The notes under the pieces were generated by a model. That model was not told the DNA's origin, did not search any database, and saw nothing but the letters and a program-made list of their open reading frames with translations. DNA of 43,581 bases from Bacteroidales bacterium (GTDB lineage: Bacteria; Bacteroidota; Bacteroidia; Bacteroidales; P3), in NCBI GenBank assembly GCA_017940465.1, contig JAGAYN010000055.1, forward strand, positions 1 to 43,581. The letters are read 5' to 3'. The position numbers and the translations under genes are program-made. Below, one piece after another: positions 6,973-14,725 of the stretch; within the stretch, counting starts at the first letter, position 1, and each line of letters starts with the position of its first letter.

Positions 6973-7476
6973 CTACCCCTTCAGATACTCTTTCGAGTAC
7001 TCCACATAATGGGCTGCGTTGTCGGTTTGTCCTGGGCGCGTGGGCTTGATATACTTGGCCGGCACCCCGCCCCATATCTCGCGTGGCGGTATCTTGGTGC
7101 CCTGAAGCACCAGCGCGCCGGCGGCCACCACAGCCCCCTCACCCACCTCACAGTCGTCCAGCAACGTAGCCCCCATGCCGATGAGAGCACCGTCGCGGAC
7201 AGTGCAGGCGTGGACTATGGCGTTGTGGCCTATGGTGACGTCGTCGCCGATATACACAGGGCCTACCTCGTGCGTAACATGTATGCAGGCGCCGTCCTGC
7301 ACGTTGGTGCGGCTGCCGATGGTGATTGGTGCCACATCGCCACGCACGACGGCGTTGAACCACACCGAACATTCGTCACCCAGCGTCACATCGCCCACCA
7401 GTGTGGCATTCTCGCTGAAGTAGCATTCCCTGCCCCAGCGGGGCGTTTTCCCTTTGTAAGATTTAATGAGTGCCAT
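6973..7476 (-). CDS. Gamma-class carbonic anhydrase family protein
   Basis: A 167-residue left-handed beta-helix protein made of hexapeptide repeats (V-G-D-V-T-L-G-D, I-G-D-D-V-T-I-G-H and similar). It belongs to the gamma-carbonic-anhydrase/YrdA/PaaY group, which forms trimers and binds metal with three His residues. These are visible as the first His of IHVTHE and the two in GHNAIVHAC. Arg in VRGDVAPITIGSRTNVQDG is also conserved. It may hydrate CO2, but many close relatives are inactive or hydrolyse thioesters, so activity is uncertain. It follows the Fic gene by 38 bases on the same strand, suggesting joint transcription. Confidence 0.9.
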   Translation of the reverse strand: MALIKSYKGKTPRWGRECYFSENATLVGDVTLGDECSVWFNAVVRGDVAPITIGSRTNVQDGACIHVTHEVGPVYIGDDVTIGHNAIVHACTVRDGALIGMGATLLDDCEVGEGAVVAAGALVLQGTKIPPREIWGGVPAKYIKPTRPGQTDNAAHYVEYSKEYLKG

Positions 7477-7514
7477 TTCTTTAGATTTTGTATAAGTTTA
7501 TGATTTAAGTTCTA

Positions 7515-8597
7515 TTATTCCCCAACCGCCTCCCAGTGCCCACCCTTGTCGGGGCCCACGCGGCGGAGGCGTCCTTTGGCTTTCAGGTTGGACAGGTGCT
7601 TCTCCACAGCACGTGTGCTGATGCCGACCTCCCTCGCCATTAGTTCGGTGGTAATATCCGGGTTCTCCGATATGAGAGCCAGTATTTTCTCCGAACTCTT
7701 CTGCCGTTTCTCCGTACCTTTTGTCCTTTTCTCCGAGCCCACTTCCGTACCATATACCATGCATGGTTCGGAGACGACCATGGAATTGTCTTGCCAACGG
7801 ATGTGCAGGTAGCGGTTCTTCAGCTCGTTATCCTCACCCATGAGCAGGTTGCGGAAGAAGAGCTCCAGGTATTCGGTGGTGCGTCCCACCTCCTTGGGCA
7901 GATTTTGGTAGTTGGCACGTACCAGCGCGTTGCGGAAGTACCACGAATGGCGTTTGAAGGGCTCGTTGTCCACTTTGTACCCCATTTGCCGCAGGTATTT
8001 GATAGTGAAGACGGCCGTAGTGCGCGTGTTGCCTTCGCCGAAGGGATGTATCTGCCAGATGCCTGCCACAAACGAGCAGAGATGCCACACCACCTGCCCG
8101 AGCGGCAGTCCCTGATAGGAGAACATCTTCTCCTGCGCGAAGTCGTAGTCAAGCGTGGCGCCAATCATGTCGCACGGGCTGTAGAGCACCGTGTCGCCGT
8201 CGAGCACCCATTCCTTCTTGGTGATGTTGGTCTGGCGGTAGCGGCCGGCACGTGGCAATATATTCTCGAAGAGGCGTCGGTGTATGGAGGCCAACATGGC
8301 GGGCGAGAAGGTGAAGGTCTCCTCGGCCAGCAGGCGGGCGATGCGCGCCGCCACGCCGTCGGCCTCATCGGTGCCTTCCTGTTCGCGGCGGCCGGCTTCG
8401 GACTGGTAGTAGGAGGTGATGCGGCGGTCCACCTCGTCCATGCTGATGCGCTCCTCGATATGCTCCTGCGCGGTCTGCAGCAGGTAGCGCGAGGGCTTCA
8501 GGCCGTCCACCGCCTGCAGCCCTATGGCCACTTGCCAGTTCTCAGCGCGTTCCTTGCGTCCAGGTTCACCCTGAATGATATATTCTTCCAAGTCCAC
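7515..8597 (-). CDS. Fic-domain protein with C-terminal winged helix, GTG start
   Basis: A 360-residue Fic protein. Fic enzymes transfer AMP or other nucleotide parts to protein hydroxyls. The catalytic loop is IHPFGEGNTRTT with His184; the usual third Gly of GNGR is Thr here, a variant I recall as common in Bacteroidota, with the final Arg kept. The N-terminal part (MDLEEYIIQGEPGRKERAENWQ when started at GTG) looks like that of relatives. Residues about 305-357 (KILALISENPDITTELMAREVGISTRAVEKHLSNL) form a winged-helix DNA-binding domain, pointing to self-regulation. The ATG at 8687 is rejected because the promoter -7 box lies inside that extension. I could not identify the (S/T)xxxE(G/N) inhibitory helix. 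Targets unknown. Confidence 0.88.
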   Translation of the reverse strand: MDLEEYIIQGEPGRKERAENWQVAIGLQAVDGLKPSRYLLQTAQEHIEERISMDEVDRRITSYYQSEAGRREQEGTDEADGVAARIARLLAEETFTFSPAMLASIHRRLFENILPRAGRYRQTNITKKEWVLDGDTVLYSPCDMIGATLDYDFAQEKMFSYQGLPLGQVVWHLCSFVAGIWQIHPFGEGNTRTTAVFTIKYLRQMGYKVDNEPFKRHSWYFRNALVRANYQNLPKEVGRTTEYLELFFRNLLMGEDNELKNRYLHIRWQDNSMVVSEPCMVYGTEVGSEKRTKGTEKRQKSSEKILALISENPDITTELMAREVGISTRAVEKHLSNLKAKGRLRRVGPDKGGHWEAVGE

Positions 8598-8619
8598 GTC
8601 GGTATCCGAATTATTTTGC

Positions 8620-8650
8620 AAAGATACGATTTTTTCCCGACATGGCCAAA
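8620..8650 (-). promoter_or_regulatory. Bacteroidota promoter of the Fic gene
   Basis: On the minus strand TTTG (8650-8647), a 19-base spacer, then TATCTTTG (8627-8620) matches the full consensus. The predicted transcript start near 8614 leaves a leader of about 17 bases to the GTG at 8597. This promoter decides the Fic start. Confidence 0.85.
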
Positions 8651-8676
8651 TGTTTTTTTCCTTTGCAGCAAATAGA

Positions 8677-8708
8677 CGGGTCGGCATCGCTGTTGCGATA
8701 CCGACCCG
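8677..8708 (-). terminator. Hairpin after the exported-protein pair
   Basis: CGGGTCGGCATCGC (8677-8690) pairs with GCGATACCGACCCG (8695-8708) around TGTT, with one mismatch. It lies 33 bases past the minus-strand gene ending at 8742. The following T-run is poor, so termination strength is uncertain. Confidence 0.6.
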
Positions 8709-8741
8709 CGCTGTATGATGAAGAAAGTTCTTTGTGGTGGC

Positions 8742-9401
8742 TTATTTGCCGAAGACCATCTTGCCGAAGTTGTAGTAGGCCTGGGCTGACTTCTTGCTGG
8801 CGTGGTTGCCCATCTGTATGCCGCCGGTCTCCACCTCGCTGCCCACCTCGATCTTGGCGGGGAAGGTGAGGCGCTGCATGCCGTGACCAACCTTGGTGTC
8901 GTTGCCCTCGGCGTCGGCTTCGTACCAGCTGATATCCATCTGTCTGGGGTCGAACGACTTGGCCACCTTTGCGTCGGTTACGCGTATTTTGGCCTTCACA
9001 AAGAAGGTGCCCCTCTTGTCGATGTCGCTCACCTTCAGTTCCGTCACTTCATAGCCTGCATCGGCTGCCACCTCGAAGGGGATGTCGCGCCCGATGAGTG
9101 TGGCCTTGGCCTGCTCCACGCCGGCGGCGAGGTCGGCCGCGGCCTGCTCGCGCTTGGCCTTGGTCTTCTCCTTCAACTCGGTGTATTTCTTCACACCGCT
9201 CTCGGTCCACTCGGTGTTCTTGTCGGCCTCCTCCATCTCGGCCTTGAGGATGGAGTCCTGGTCGGCATACTGGCACTGCAGCGCCAGCACGTTGCCGAAG
9301 AGTTCGCTGTCGGGATACTTGTTCTTGCTTCCGCCATTGCCGCCGCACGAGGCAAGAACGACGACTGCTGCCGCCATGGCGGCCAATGATGTTTTGTTCA
9401 T
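8742..9401 (-). CDS. Lipoprotein of unknown function
   Basis: A 219-residue exported lipoprotein that I do not recognise. The signal peptide MNKTSLAAMAAAVVVLASCGGNGG has the lipobox LASC with Cys19. Residues about 35-95 (LQCQYADQDSILKAEMEEADKNTEW and KKYTELKEKTKAKREQAAADLAAGVEQ) are charged and helical, possibly a short coiled coil. The second half (FEVAADAGYEVTELKVSDIDKRGTFFVKAKIRVTD) looks like a beta-sandwich domain. It follows the gene ending at 9440 by 38 bases, and both are exported proteins behind one promoter, so a joint envelope role is likely. No enzyme motif is visible. Confidence 0.8.
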   Translation of the reverse strand: MNKTSLAAMAAAVVVLASCGGNGGSKNKYPDSELFGNVLALQCQYADQDSILKAEMEEADKNTEWTESGVKKYTELKEKTKAKREQAAADLAAGVEQAKATLIGRDIPFEVAADAGYEVTELKVSDIDKRGTFFVKAKIRVTDAKVAKSFDPRQMDISWYEADAEGNDTKVGHGMQRLTFPAKIEVGSEVETGGIQMGNHASKKSAQAYYNFGKMVFGK

Positions 9402-9439
9402 AATGTTTAGTATTTAAGGATTAATGTTATGTATCAATG

Positions 9440-10048
9440 TCATTGTGCACTCCACTCGATGGGGATGTTGCGGATGTTGATCACCTCGTGCGTGTCAATC
9501 GTGGTGGTCTTGAAACCGCCGGCGTAGTAGCCATAGCCGAGCGGCAGCAGTTCTATCGACGTCAAGTCCGTCGGTATGCCGTAGGCCACATACTGGTAGG
9601 TGTGGGGGATGCCTTTCTTGGTCTGTGCGTTTTCCGCGTCGGCGCGCCACAGGCCGTTCACCTTGTACTCCCTGCCCTTGGCATCGAGGCACTTGTCCCC
9701 GTTGAGGTCCACACTGCCGCAGTTGAAGCGTGCATCCTCGGTGGTGGTGACGGTAACGGTGATGAGCACCTGCCCCGAGGCGGGGTCGCCCACGGCGGTC
9801 ACCTCGCCCACCTTCACGTGCATCTTGAGCTCCATCGGCATGTTCACCATCAGCTCGTCGCTCATGTTGATGCCCGTCGTGGCCTCGCCCACCCTGCGGA
9901 CGAAGGAGCCGAACTTGGATTTCTTCTTTTCTTTCTTCTCTGTCTTTTGCTCCGGCTTGTCGCTCTGTGCGCTCGCAGGGACAGATCCCATGGCCATGAC
10001 GGCCACCAGGGCGACGGATGCCGCCCACTTCCAATTGTTGTGTTTCAT
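9440..10048 (-). CDS. Exported protein of unknown function
   Basis: A 202-residue protein that I do not recognise. A signal peptide (MKHNNWKWAASVALVAVMAMGSVPASAQ) with an A-x-A cleavage site is followed by a Lys-rich stretch (KPEQKTEKKEKKKSKFG). A likely beta-sandwich domain comes next: ELKMHVKVGEVTAVG, VLITVTVTTTEDARFNCGSVDLNGDKCLDAKGREYKVNG. It lacks a lipobox, so it is probably periplasmic or secreted. It is the first gene of a two-gene unit with the lipoprotein downstream. The leader between promoter and start is about 240 bases and carries a 14-base C tract and a small upstream ORF, so its expression may vary between cells. Confidence 0.78.
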   Translation of the reverse strand: MKHNNWKWAASVALVAVMAMGSVPASAQSDKPEQKTEKKEKKKSKFGSFVRRVGEATTGINMSDELMVNMPMELKMHVKVGEVTAVGDPASGQVLITVTVTTTEDARFNCGSVDLNGDKCLDAKGREYKVNGLWRADAENAQTKKGIPHTYQYVAYGIPTDLTSIELLPLGYGYYAGGFKTTTIDTHEVINIRNIPIEWSAQ

Positions 10049-10172
10049 TTTGTTTGTGTATTTAATAGATTAATAATAAGGGTTCTGCACAGGCAATACA
10101 CCAGCACCCCGACCGTACGGCCGAGGGCAGAGAGAGGGATATATGGAGAAAGGGAGAGTGCCCTGCGACTAC

Positions 10173-10256
10173 CTATGTCAGACCGACATACAGTCCAGCC
10201 ACACGGGGCGTATGCGCGCGGTGGGGGGGGGGGGGGATTATCAGCATGTTACGCAT
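10173..10256 (-). CDS. Possible 27-residue upstream ORF spanning the poly-C tract
   Basis: In the long leader of the exported-protein operon an ATG at 10256 opens MRNMLIIPPPPHRAH... and ends at a TAG at 10175-10173. The C tract encodes the Pro run, so any change in tract length shifts the frame of this peptide. A short palindrome (TATGTC/GACATA) covers its end. Whether it is translated is unknown; the position inside the leader is what makes it interesting. Confidence 0.35.
   Translation of the reverse strand: MRNMLIIPPPPHRAHTPRVAGLYVGLT
10223..10236. repeat. 14-base G homopolymer (C tract on the transcribed sense strand)
   Basis: Fourteen consecutive G on the plus strand, inside the leader of the minus-strand exported-protein operon. 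Tracts of this length are prone to slipped-strand mutation and are classic phase-variation switches. The rest of 10049-10366 holds the leader, a promoter and the glyA terminator. Confidence 0.9.
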
Positions 10257-10291
10257 ATACAGCTTACTTTCTCATAGTGTCTAAACCGCTG

Positions 10292-10323
10292 CAAAGGTAC
10301 GAAGAAAAAACGGACCGGCCAAA
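10292..10323 (-). promoter_or_regulatory. Promoter of the exported-protein operon
   Basis: On the minus strand TTTG (10323-10320), a 20-base spacer and TACCTTTG (10299-10292) fit the Bacteroidota consensus. The 3' arm and T-run of the glyA terminator lie within the spacer. Confidence 0.85.
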
Positions 10324-10345
10324 TATTTTTTTGCCAGTCCGTTTT
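10305..10345 (-). terminator. Rho-independent terminator of glyA
   Basis: On the minus strand AAAACGGACTGGC (10345-10333) pairs with GCCGGTCCGTTTT (10319-10307), including one U-G pair, around an A/T loop, and ends in six T. It lies 21 bases past the glyA stop. Confidence 0.9.
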
Positions 10346-10366
10346 GGAGGTTGCCGCTCTTCGGGT

Positions 10367-11647
10367 CTACCAGGCGAAGAGGGGGCGGTGCTGCATCATG
10401 TCGTTGACCTGGCCGGTGATGCGGGCGCAGACGGCCTCGTCGGTGGGGTTGCAGAGGACCTGGTCGATCATGTCGACGATGGTGCCCATCTCGTTCTCCT
10501 TGAGGCCACGGGTGGTGATGGCGGGGGTACCGACACGCAGACCGCTGGTCTTGAAGGCGCTGCGGCTGTCGAAGGGGACCATGTTCTTGTTCACCGTGAT
10601 GTCGGCGGCGACGAGGGCGTTCTCGGCCTCTTTGCCGGTCAGTTCGGGGAACTTGGTGCGGAGGTCGATGAGCATGAGGTGGTTGTCGGTACCGCCGGAG
10701 ATGACCTTGTAGCCCTTGGCGACGAAGGCTTCGCACATAGCCTTGGCGTTCTTCATCACCTGCTGGATGTACTGGTCGTAGCTGTCGGTGAGTGCCTCGC
10801 CGAAGGCGACGGCCTTGGCGGCGATGACGTGCTCGAGGGGGCCGCCCTGGGTGCCGGGGAAGACGGCGCTGTCGAGCAGGGCGCTCATTTTCTTGATTTC
10901 GCCCTTCGGGGTGGTCTTGCCCCAGGGGTTGTCGAAGTCTTCACCCATGAGGATCATGCCGCCGCGGGGACCGCGGAGGGTCTTGTGGGTGGTAGTGGTG
11001 ACGATGTGGCAGTACTTGACGGCGTTGTTGAGGTAGCCCTTGGCGATGAGGCCGGAGGGGTGGCTGATGTCGCCCAGGAGGATGGCTCCGACCTTGTCGG
11101 CCACCTGGCGCATGCGCTCCCAGTCCCAGTCGCGGCTGTAGGCGCTGCCGCCGCCGATGATGAGTTTGGGGCGGAACTCGAGGGCCTTCTTCTCCATGTC
11201 TTCATAGTCGACGGTGCCGGTCTCTTCCTTGACCTGGTAGCCGACCACCTTGTAGTTGATGCCGGAGAAGTTGACGGGGCTGCCGTGGGAGAGGTGTCCG
11301 CCGTGGTTGAGGTCCATGCCCATGAAGGTGTCGCCGCTGTTGAGGCAGGCCAGGAAGACGGCCATGTTGGCCTGTGCGCCGCTGTGGGGCTGCACGTTGG
11401 CCCAGCAGGCGCCGTAGAGCTGCTTGGCGCGCTCGATGGCGATGGTCTCGCTCTGGTCGACGACCTGGCAGCCGCCGTAGTAGCGCTTGCCGGGGTAGCC
11501 TTCGGCGTACTTGTTGGTCATGACGGAGCCCATGGCTTCCATCACCTGGTCGCTGACGAAGTTCTCGGAGGCAATCAGCTCGATGCCTTTGGTCTGGCGC
11601 TCACGCTCTTTGGCGATGAGGTCGAAAATCTGTGTATCTCTTTGCAT
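10367..11647 (-). CDS. glyA: Serine hydroxymethyltransferase
   Basis: A 426-residue PLP enzyme that converts serine and tetrahydrofolate to glycine and methylene-tetrahydrofolate, the main source of one-carbon units. The PLP lysine is Lys222 in [15 protein letters not shown], and Asp193 in [10 protein letters not shown] contacts the cofactor ring. Other family marks are [10 protein letters not shown] at residues 21-30, [13 protein letters not shown] at 48-59 and [15 protein letters not shown] at 84-98. The length is typical. It is monocistronic with its own terminator, and its -7 box lies about 42 bases upstream, back to back with the promoter of the next gene. It links functionally to the serC-serA pair at 33-35 kb. 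Confidence 0.97.
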   Translation of the reverse strand: MQRDTQIFDLIAKERERQTKGIELIASENFVSDQVMEAMGSVMTNKYAEGYPGKRYYGGCQVVDQSETIAIERAKQLYGACWANVQPHSGAQANMAVFLACLNSGDTFMGMDLNHGGHLSHGSPVNFSGINYKVVGYQVKEETGTVDYEDMEKKALEFRPKLIIGGGSAYSRDWDWERMRQVADKVGAILLGDISHPSGLIAKGYLNNAVKYCHIVTTTTHKTLRGPRGGMILMGEDFDNPWGKTTPKGEIKKMSALLDSAVFPGTQGGPLEHVIAAKAVAFGEALTDSYDQYIQQVMKNAKAMCEAFVAKGYKVISGGTDNHLMLIDLRTKFPELTGKEAENALVAADITVNKNMVPFDSRSAFKTSGLRVGTPAITTRGLKENEMGTIVDMIDQVLCNPTDEAVCARITGQVNDMMQHRPLFAW

Positions 11648-11688
11648 TTCTGTATGTTATTTATTGTTTTTTCTTCTGTTTCGGCCTG

Positions 11689-11696
11689 CAAATATA
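11689..11696 (-). promoter_or_regulatory. -7 element TATATTTG of glyA
   Basis: On the minus strand TATATTTG, with a TTG about 22 bases upstream. It is divergent from the plus-strand promoter at 11729-11736, so the two -33 regions overlap. Confidence 0.65.
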
Positions 11697-11728
11697 CACA
11701 CTTTTTCCGATATGTGGACAATATTTTG

Positions 11729-11736
11729 TATTTTTG
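11729..11736 (+). promoter_or_regulatory. -7 element TATTTTTG of the beta-barrel protein gene
   Basis: TATTTTTG fits TAnnTTTG and ends only 8 bases before the ATG at 11745. The predicted transcript would start about 2-4 bases before the start codon, so the mRNA may be almost leaderless. Confidence 0.6.
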
Positions 11737-11744
11737 CAGCCGAA

Positions 11745-12980
11745 ATGAAAAGGAGCATAGTTCTGACAGTGTGCGCCATATCCCTGGCAACGAGTGCCTT
11801 GGGCCAGTATGTGCGCATCAACGACAAGGGGTCGAAAAGCGGGCTTTACTTCAATCTGGACCGCTTGTGGGCCTACAATATCTACGAGGCGTCGCGCTGG
11901 GGCGGCGGGCTGCGCTACGACCTCTGGCTGGGCGACCGCGGGGCGCTGCGCACGCTGTCGCTGGAGGGGTACGTGGGCTACGGCTACTCGGACCAGCGCC
12001 TGAAGTGGGGCCTGCAGGCCGACCTGCAGAGCCGCCTCAAGGGGCAGCCGCACCTGTTCGGCGGCTACTTCCGCGACCTGACGCACGATGCCTCGCGCCG
12101 CATCGACCGCTACAGCCTCTCGGCCCTGACGGCCAACTTCGACTTCATGGCGCGCCGCTTCAGCGAGACCGACCGTTTCTACTTCGGTCTGGGGGGCCTC
12201 CTCGGAGCCGCCACGGCGGTGGACGCCGAGGTGCGCTATTCGCGCGAGCGCCGCCTCTTCGACCAGAACCGCCTCTTCTACCCCGCCTCGCCCGAGGAGC
12301 GCGACGAGTTCCCGCTCTACCGCCTGCTGGAGTTCTCTCTGGCCGTGCGGCACAAGAGCGGCCTGCGGGGCGAGCTGACGGTGGGCGGCGGCCACAATGA
12401 CGCCTTCGGCACGCGAGACTACTTCGGCACCTACGGCCGCCTGCTGGTGCAGTGGGACACGACGCTCTACCGCAAGCACCTCTACCTCCACCCCTACGTG
12501 CAGGCCGGCGCCACCACGCGCGGCCTCCCCTACAGCCGCCACTTCGACCTGGGCGGCACCTCCGGCAGCCCGCTGCTCTTCTCGCGTGCGCTGGCCACGG
12601 CACAGGCCAACGAGTTCACGGCCAACCTCTTCGGCCTGCTCTCGGTCAAGGCGGGCTTCCGCACGCCGCTGTTCAAGCTGGACCTCGACTTCCTCTCGCT
12701 GGGGCTCTGCCCGCGCCCGTTCGTGGTGGCCGGGGCGGCCTGGGGGCGCCTGTGGGACGAGGACGAGGAGGGGCTGGTGTGGCACGACAACATCGAGATG
12801 CAGTCGCCCAGCCGCGGCATCGCCGAAGCCGGCGTGGGCATCGACGGCATCCTGCGCATCGGCGCCGTCGACTGGGGCGCGGCCCTGGTATGGCGACTGG
12901 TACCCCCGTCGGCACCCTACCGCCTGCGCAACAAGGAGGACAACCTGACGCTGCTCTTCACCGCCGTGCTCGTCCTCTGA
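11745..12980 (+). CDS. Outer-membrane beta-barrel protein, DUF5686-like
   Basis: A 411-residue predicted outer-membrane protein. The start at 11745 gives a signal peptide (MKRSIVLTVCAISLATSALGQ). The remainder alternates polar and hydrophobic residues in about 12-16 strand-like stretches, such as LRTLSLEGYVGYGYSDQRLKWGLQ, RFYFGLGGLLGAATA and HLYLHPYVQAGATTRG. The phrase GYVGYGYSDQRLKWG and the later FGGYFRDLTHD resemble the barrel end of DUF5686 proteins as I remember them, but the N-terminal carboxypeptidase-like domain of that family is absent. The protein ends NLTLLFTAVLVL; a terminal aromatic residue, usual for barrel assembly, is missing. Ligand or partner unknown. It lies divergently from glyA. 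Confidence 0.75.
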   Translation: MKRSIVLTVCAISLATSALGQYVRINDKGSKSGLYFNLDRLWAYNIYEASRWGGGLRYDLWLGDRGALRTLSLEGYVGYGYSDQRLKWGLQADLQSRLKGQPHLFGGYFRDLTHDASRRIDRYSLSALTANFDFMARRFSETDRFYFGLGGLLGAATAVDAEVRYSRERRLFDQNRLFYPASPEERDEFPLYRLLEFSLAVRHKSGLRGELTVGGGHNDAFGTRDYFGTYGRLLVQWDTTLYRKHLYLHPYVQAGATTRGLPYSRHFDLGGTSGSPLLFSRALATAQANEFTANLFGLLSVKAGFRTPLFKLDLDFLSLGLCPRPFVVAGAAWGRLWDEDEEGLVWHDNIEMQSPSRGIAEAGVGIDGILRIGAVDWGAALVWRLVPPSAPYRLRNKEDNLTLLFTAVLVL

Positions 12981-13001
12981 CGCCGCTCCCCGCCCTGCGG
13001 A

Positions 13002-13108
13002 AAGTCGGAGCCCACTCGGACCCCACTCGGAGCATGGTCGGAGAAAGTCGGAGTTGACTCGGACTTGACACGGAGTTGACACGGACTTGTCCCGGACCAT
13101 TGACAGAC
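13002..13108. repeat. Degenerate 11-bp tandem array, about 10 units (core CGGA)
   Basis: The CGGA core recurs at 13006, 13017, 13028, 13039, 13049, 13060, 13071, 13082 and 13093, with a degenerate tenth unit at 13104. All steps are 11 bp except one of 10. A typical unit is ACTCGGACTTG. It is intergenic, between the barrel gene and the thioredoxin gene. Confidence 0.9.
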
Positions 13109-13164
13109 CCTTCATAGAGCCACACCGCACAAACCCTCTGGGAGACAGCCACCTGCGACGCACC

Positions 13165-13219
13165 CTGACCCGACAGACGGCGGAACCTGACCCGATAATG
13201 ACCCGATAATGACCCGATA
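13165..13219. repeat. Second 11-bp tandem array, 5 units (ATGACCCGATA)
   Basis: Units begin at 13165, 13176, 13187, 13198 and 13209; the last two are identical and the second is degenerate. Nothing else is visible in 12981-13297 apart from the two arrays. Confidence 0.85.
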
Positions 13220-13297
13220 AACAACAAAACAAAAGCCTGCAGACAATAAAACACACCCCTTCACGTTAAGGGACCGACACGAACCTAACGCAACGAC

Positions 13298-14725
13298 ATG
13301 AAAGCGCCACTGCCACTGCTCCTGCTGCTCGGCCTCGCCCTCGGCGCGGCGGCGCAGCCCTACGCCATCACCTTCCGCCTGGAGGGTGCCACGGACAGCA
13401 TGCTCTACCTGGGCCGCCATTACCGCGACCAGGTGCAGCTGCTCGACAGCACGCGCCGCACCTCCAAGGGGAGCTACCTCTTCCAGGGGCGCCGCGCCTG
13501 GCCGCGGGGGGTCTACGCCCTCGTGGGGCAGGACCGCAAGACGGTGGTGGGCGACGTCGCCATCGACGGCAGCCAGCGCTTCACCCTCACGGCCGACGCC
13601 AAACTCACGCCCTCCACCGTCAAGGTGAAAGGCAGCCCGGCCAACAGCCGCATGTTCGCCTACCGCGCCGCCATGGAGACCGCCCGCGAGGAAAGCGAGG
13701 CCCTGCGCCAGCGCCGCAAGGACCCCGCCCTCAAAGCCCAGGCCGAAAAGGAGGAGGAAGCCTTCATCCGCCGCATGACCGAATACGACCGCACGGCCCG
13801 CCGGGAAGGCAGCGGGACGCTGTACTTCACCCTCCTCGACCTGCTCGACGACCCCGAGGTGCCGGACAGCGTGCAGAACAAACCCGTCTACTTCCGCGAC
13901 CACTTCTGGGACCGCCTCTTCCCCCCACAGGGCACGGGCCACAGCGCCGCCGTGAGCACCGACGAGCTGCGCTACAGCCACCAGTTCTACTCCCGGATGA
14001 ACTACTTCTTCTACGGCCTCCTCTACTACGCCCCGAGCGACACCATCTGCAAGGAAATCGACCGCCTGGCCGCCCGCATCGGCGACGACACGGCCCTGCT
14101 GCGCTACGTCTTCGACCACATCGAGCCGCGCTACTTCCGCTCCACGAAGAACATAGGCTGGGACGCCGTCTGGTGCCACCTGGCCTCGCAGTACTACCTC
14201 CAGGGACGCTGCCCCTGGGCCAGCGAGGGAACGCTGCACAACATGCGCTACAACTACGACCGCCTGAAGCAGAGCCTCATCGGCGCCCACGGGCAGGAAC
14301 TGTGGATGGCCGACACCAACCAGAGCGCCGACCCCAAGGACTGGGTCTCCAGCCACCGCTTCCCGACACGCTACGTCGTCCTCTGGTTCTGGGACCCCGA
14401 CTGCCACCACTGCCAGGAACAGAGCGCCGAACTGGCCGCCCTGTGCGACTCGCTCCGCTCGGCACCCGACCCGCGCCTGACCGTCTACGCCGTCGGCTAC
14501 GAGGAAAACGTCGACAAATGGAAGCGCTACCTGCGCGAGCACCACATGCCCTTCGTGAACGTGGGCGGCACCAACGTCAATATCGACTACCAGGAAGCCT
14601 ACAACGTGCACAGCGCCCCCACCATGATCATCCTCAACGAACGGCGCGACATCATCATGAACAAGACACTCCCGGTCAAGAACCTCATGCGCTTCCTGGA
14701 CGAATACGAGAGACAGCACCCATGA
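13298..14725 (+). CDS. Exported thioredoxin-fold protein (DUF4369/DUF5106 type)
   Basis: A 475-residue envelope protein. A signal peptide (MKAPLPLLLLLGLALGAAAQ) is followed by a DUF4369-like beta domain (about residues 22-115; DSMLYLGRHYRDQVQLLDSTRRTSKGSYLFQG). A long helical middle section with a Glu/Arg-rich stretch at about 125-165 comes next, then a TlpA/ResA-type thioredoxin domain at the end. The redox pair is Cys369 and Cys372 in WDPDCHHCQEQS, and the cis-Pro is in HSAPTMIIL. Such proteins reduce or rearrange disulfides in the periplasm. Its stop overlaps the mutL start by four bases (ATGA), so the two are translationally coupled despite unrelated functions. Confidence 0.88.
   Translation: MKAPLPLLLLLGLALGAAAQPYAITFRLEGATDSMLYLGRHYRDQVQLLDSTRRTSKGSYLFQGRRAWPRGVYALVGQDRKTVVGDVAIDGSQRFTLTADAKLTPSTVKVKGSPANSRMFAYRAAMETAREESEALRQRRKDPALKAQAEKEEEAFIRRMTEYDRTARREGSGTLYFTLLDLLDDPEVPDSVQNKPVYFRDHFWDRLFPPQGTGHSAAVSTDELRYSHQFYSRMNYFFYGLLYYAPSDTICKEIDRLAARIGDDTALLRYVFDHIEPRYFRSTKNIGWDAVWCHLASQYYLQGRCPWASEGTLHNMRYNYDRLKQSLIGAHGQELWMADTNQSADPKDWVSSHRFPTRYVVLWFWDPDCHHCQEQSAELAALCDSLRSAPDPRLTVYAVGYEENVDKWKRYLREHHMPFVNVGGTNVNIDYQEAYNVHSAPTMIILNERRDIIMNKTLPVKNLMRFLDEYERQHP

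Noticed and set aside
9437-12400. Open frame of 987 codons on the plus strand
   Set aside because: It is antisense to two exported-protein genes and glyA, which have clear family motifs. It reads as Val/Gly/Asp/His-rich shadow translation and arises from high GC.
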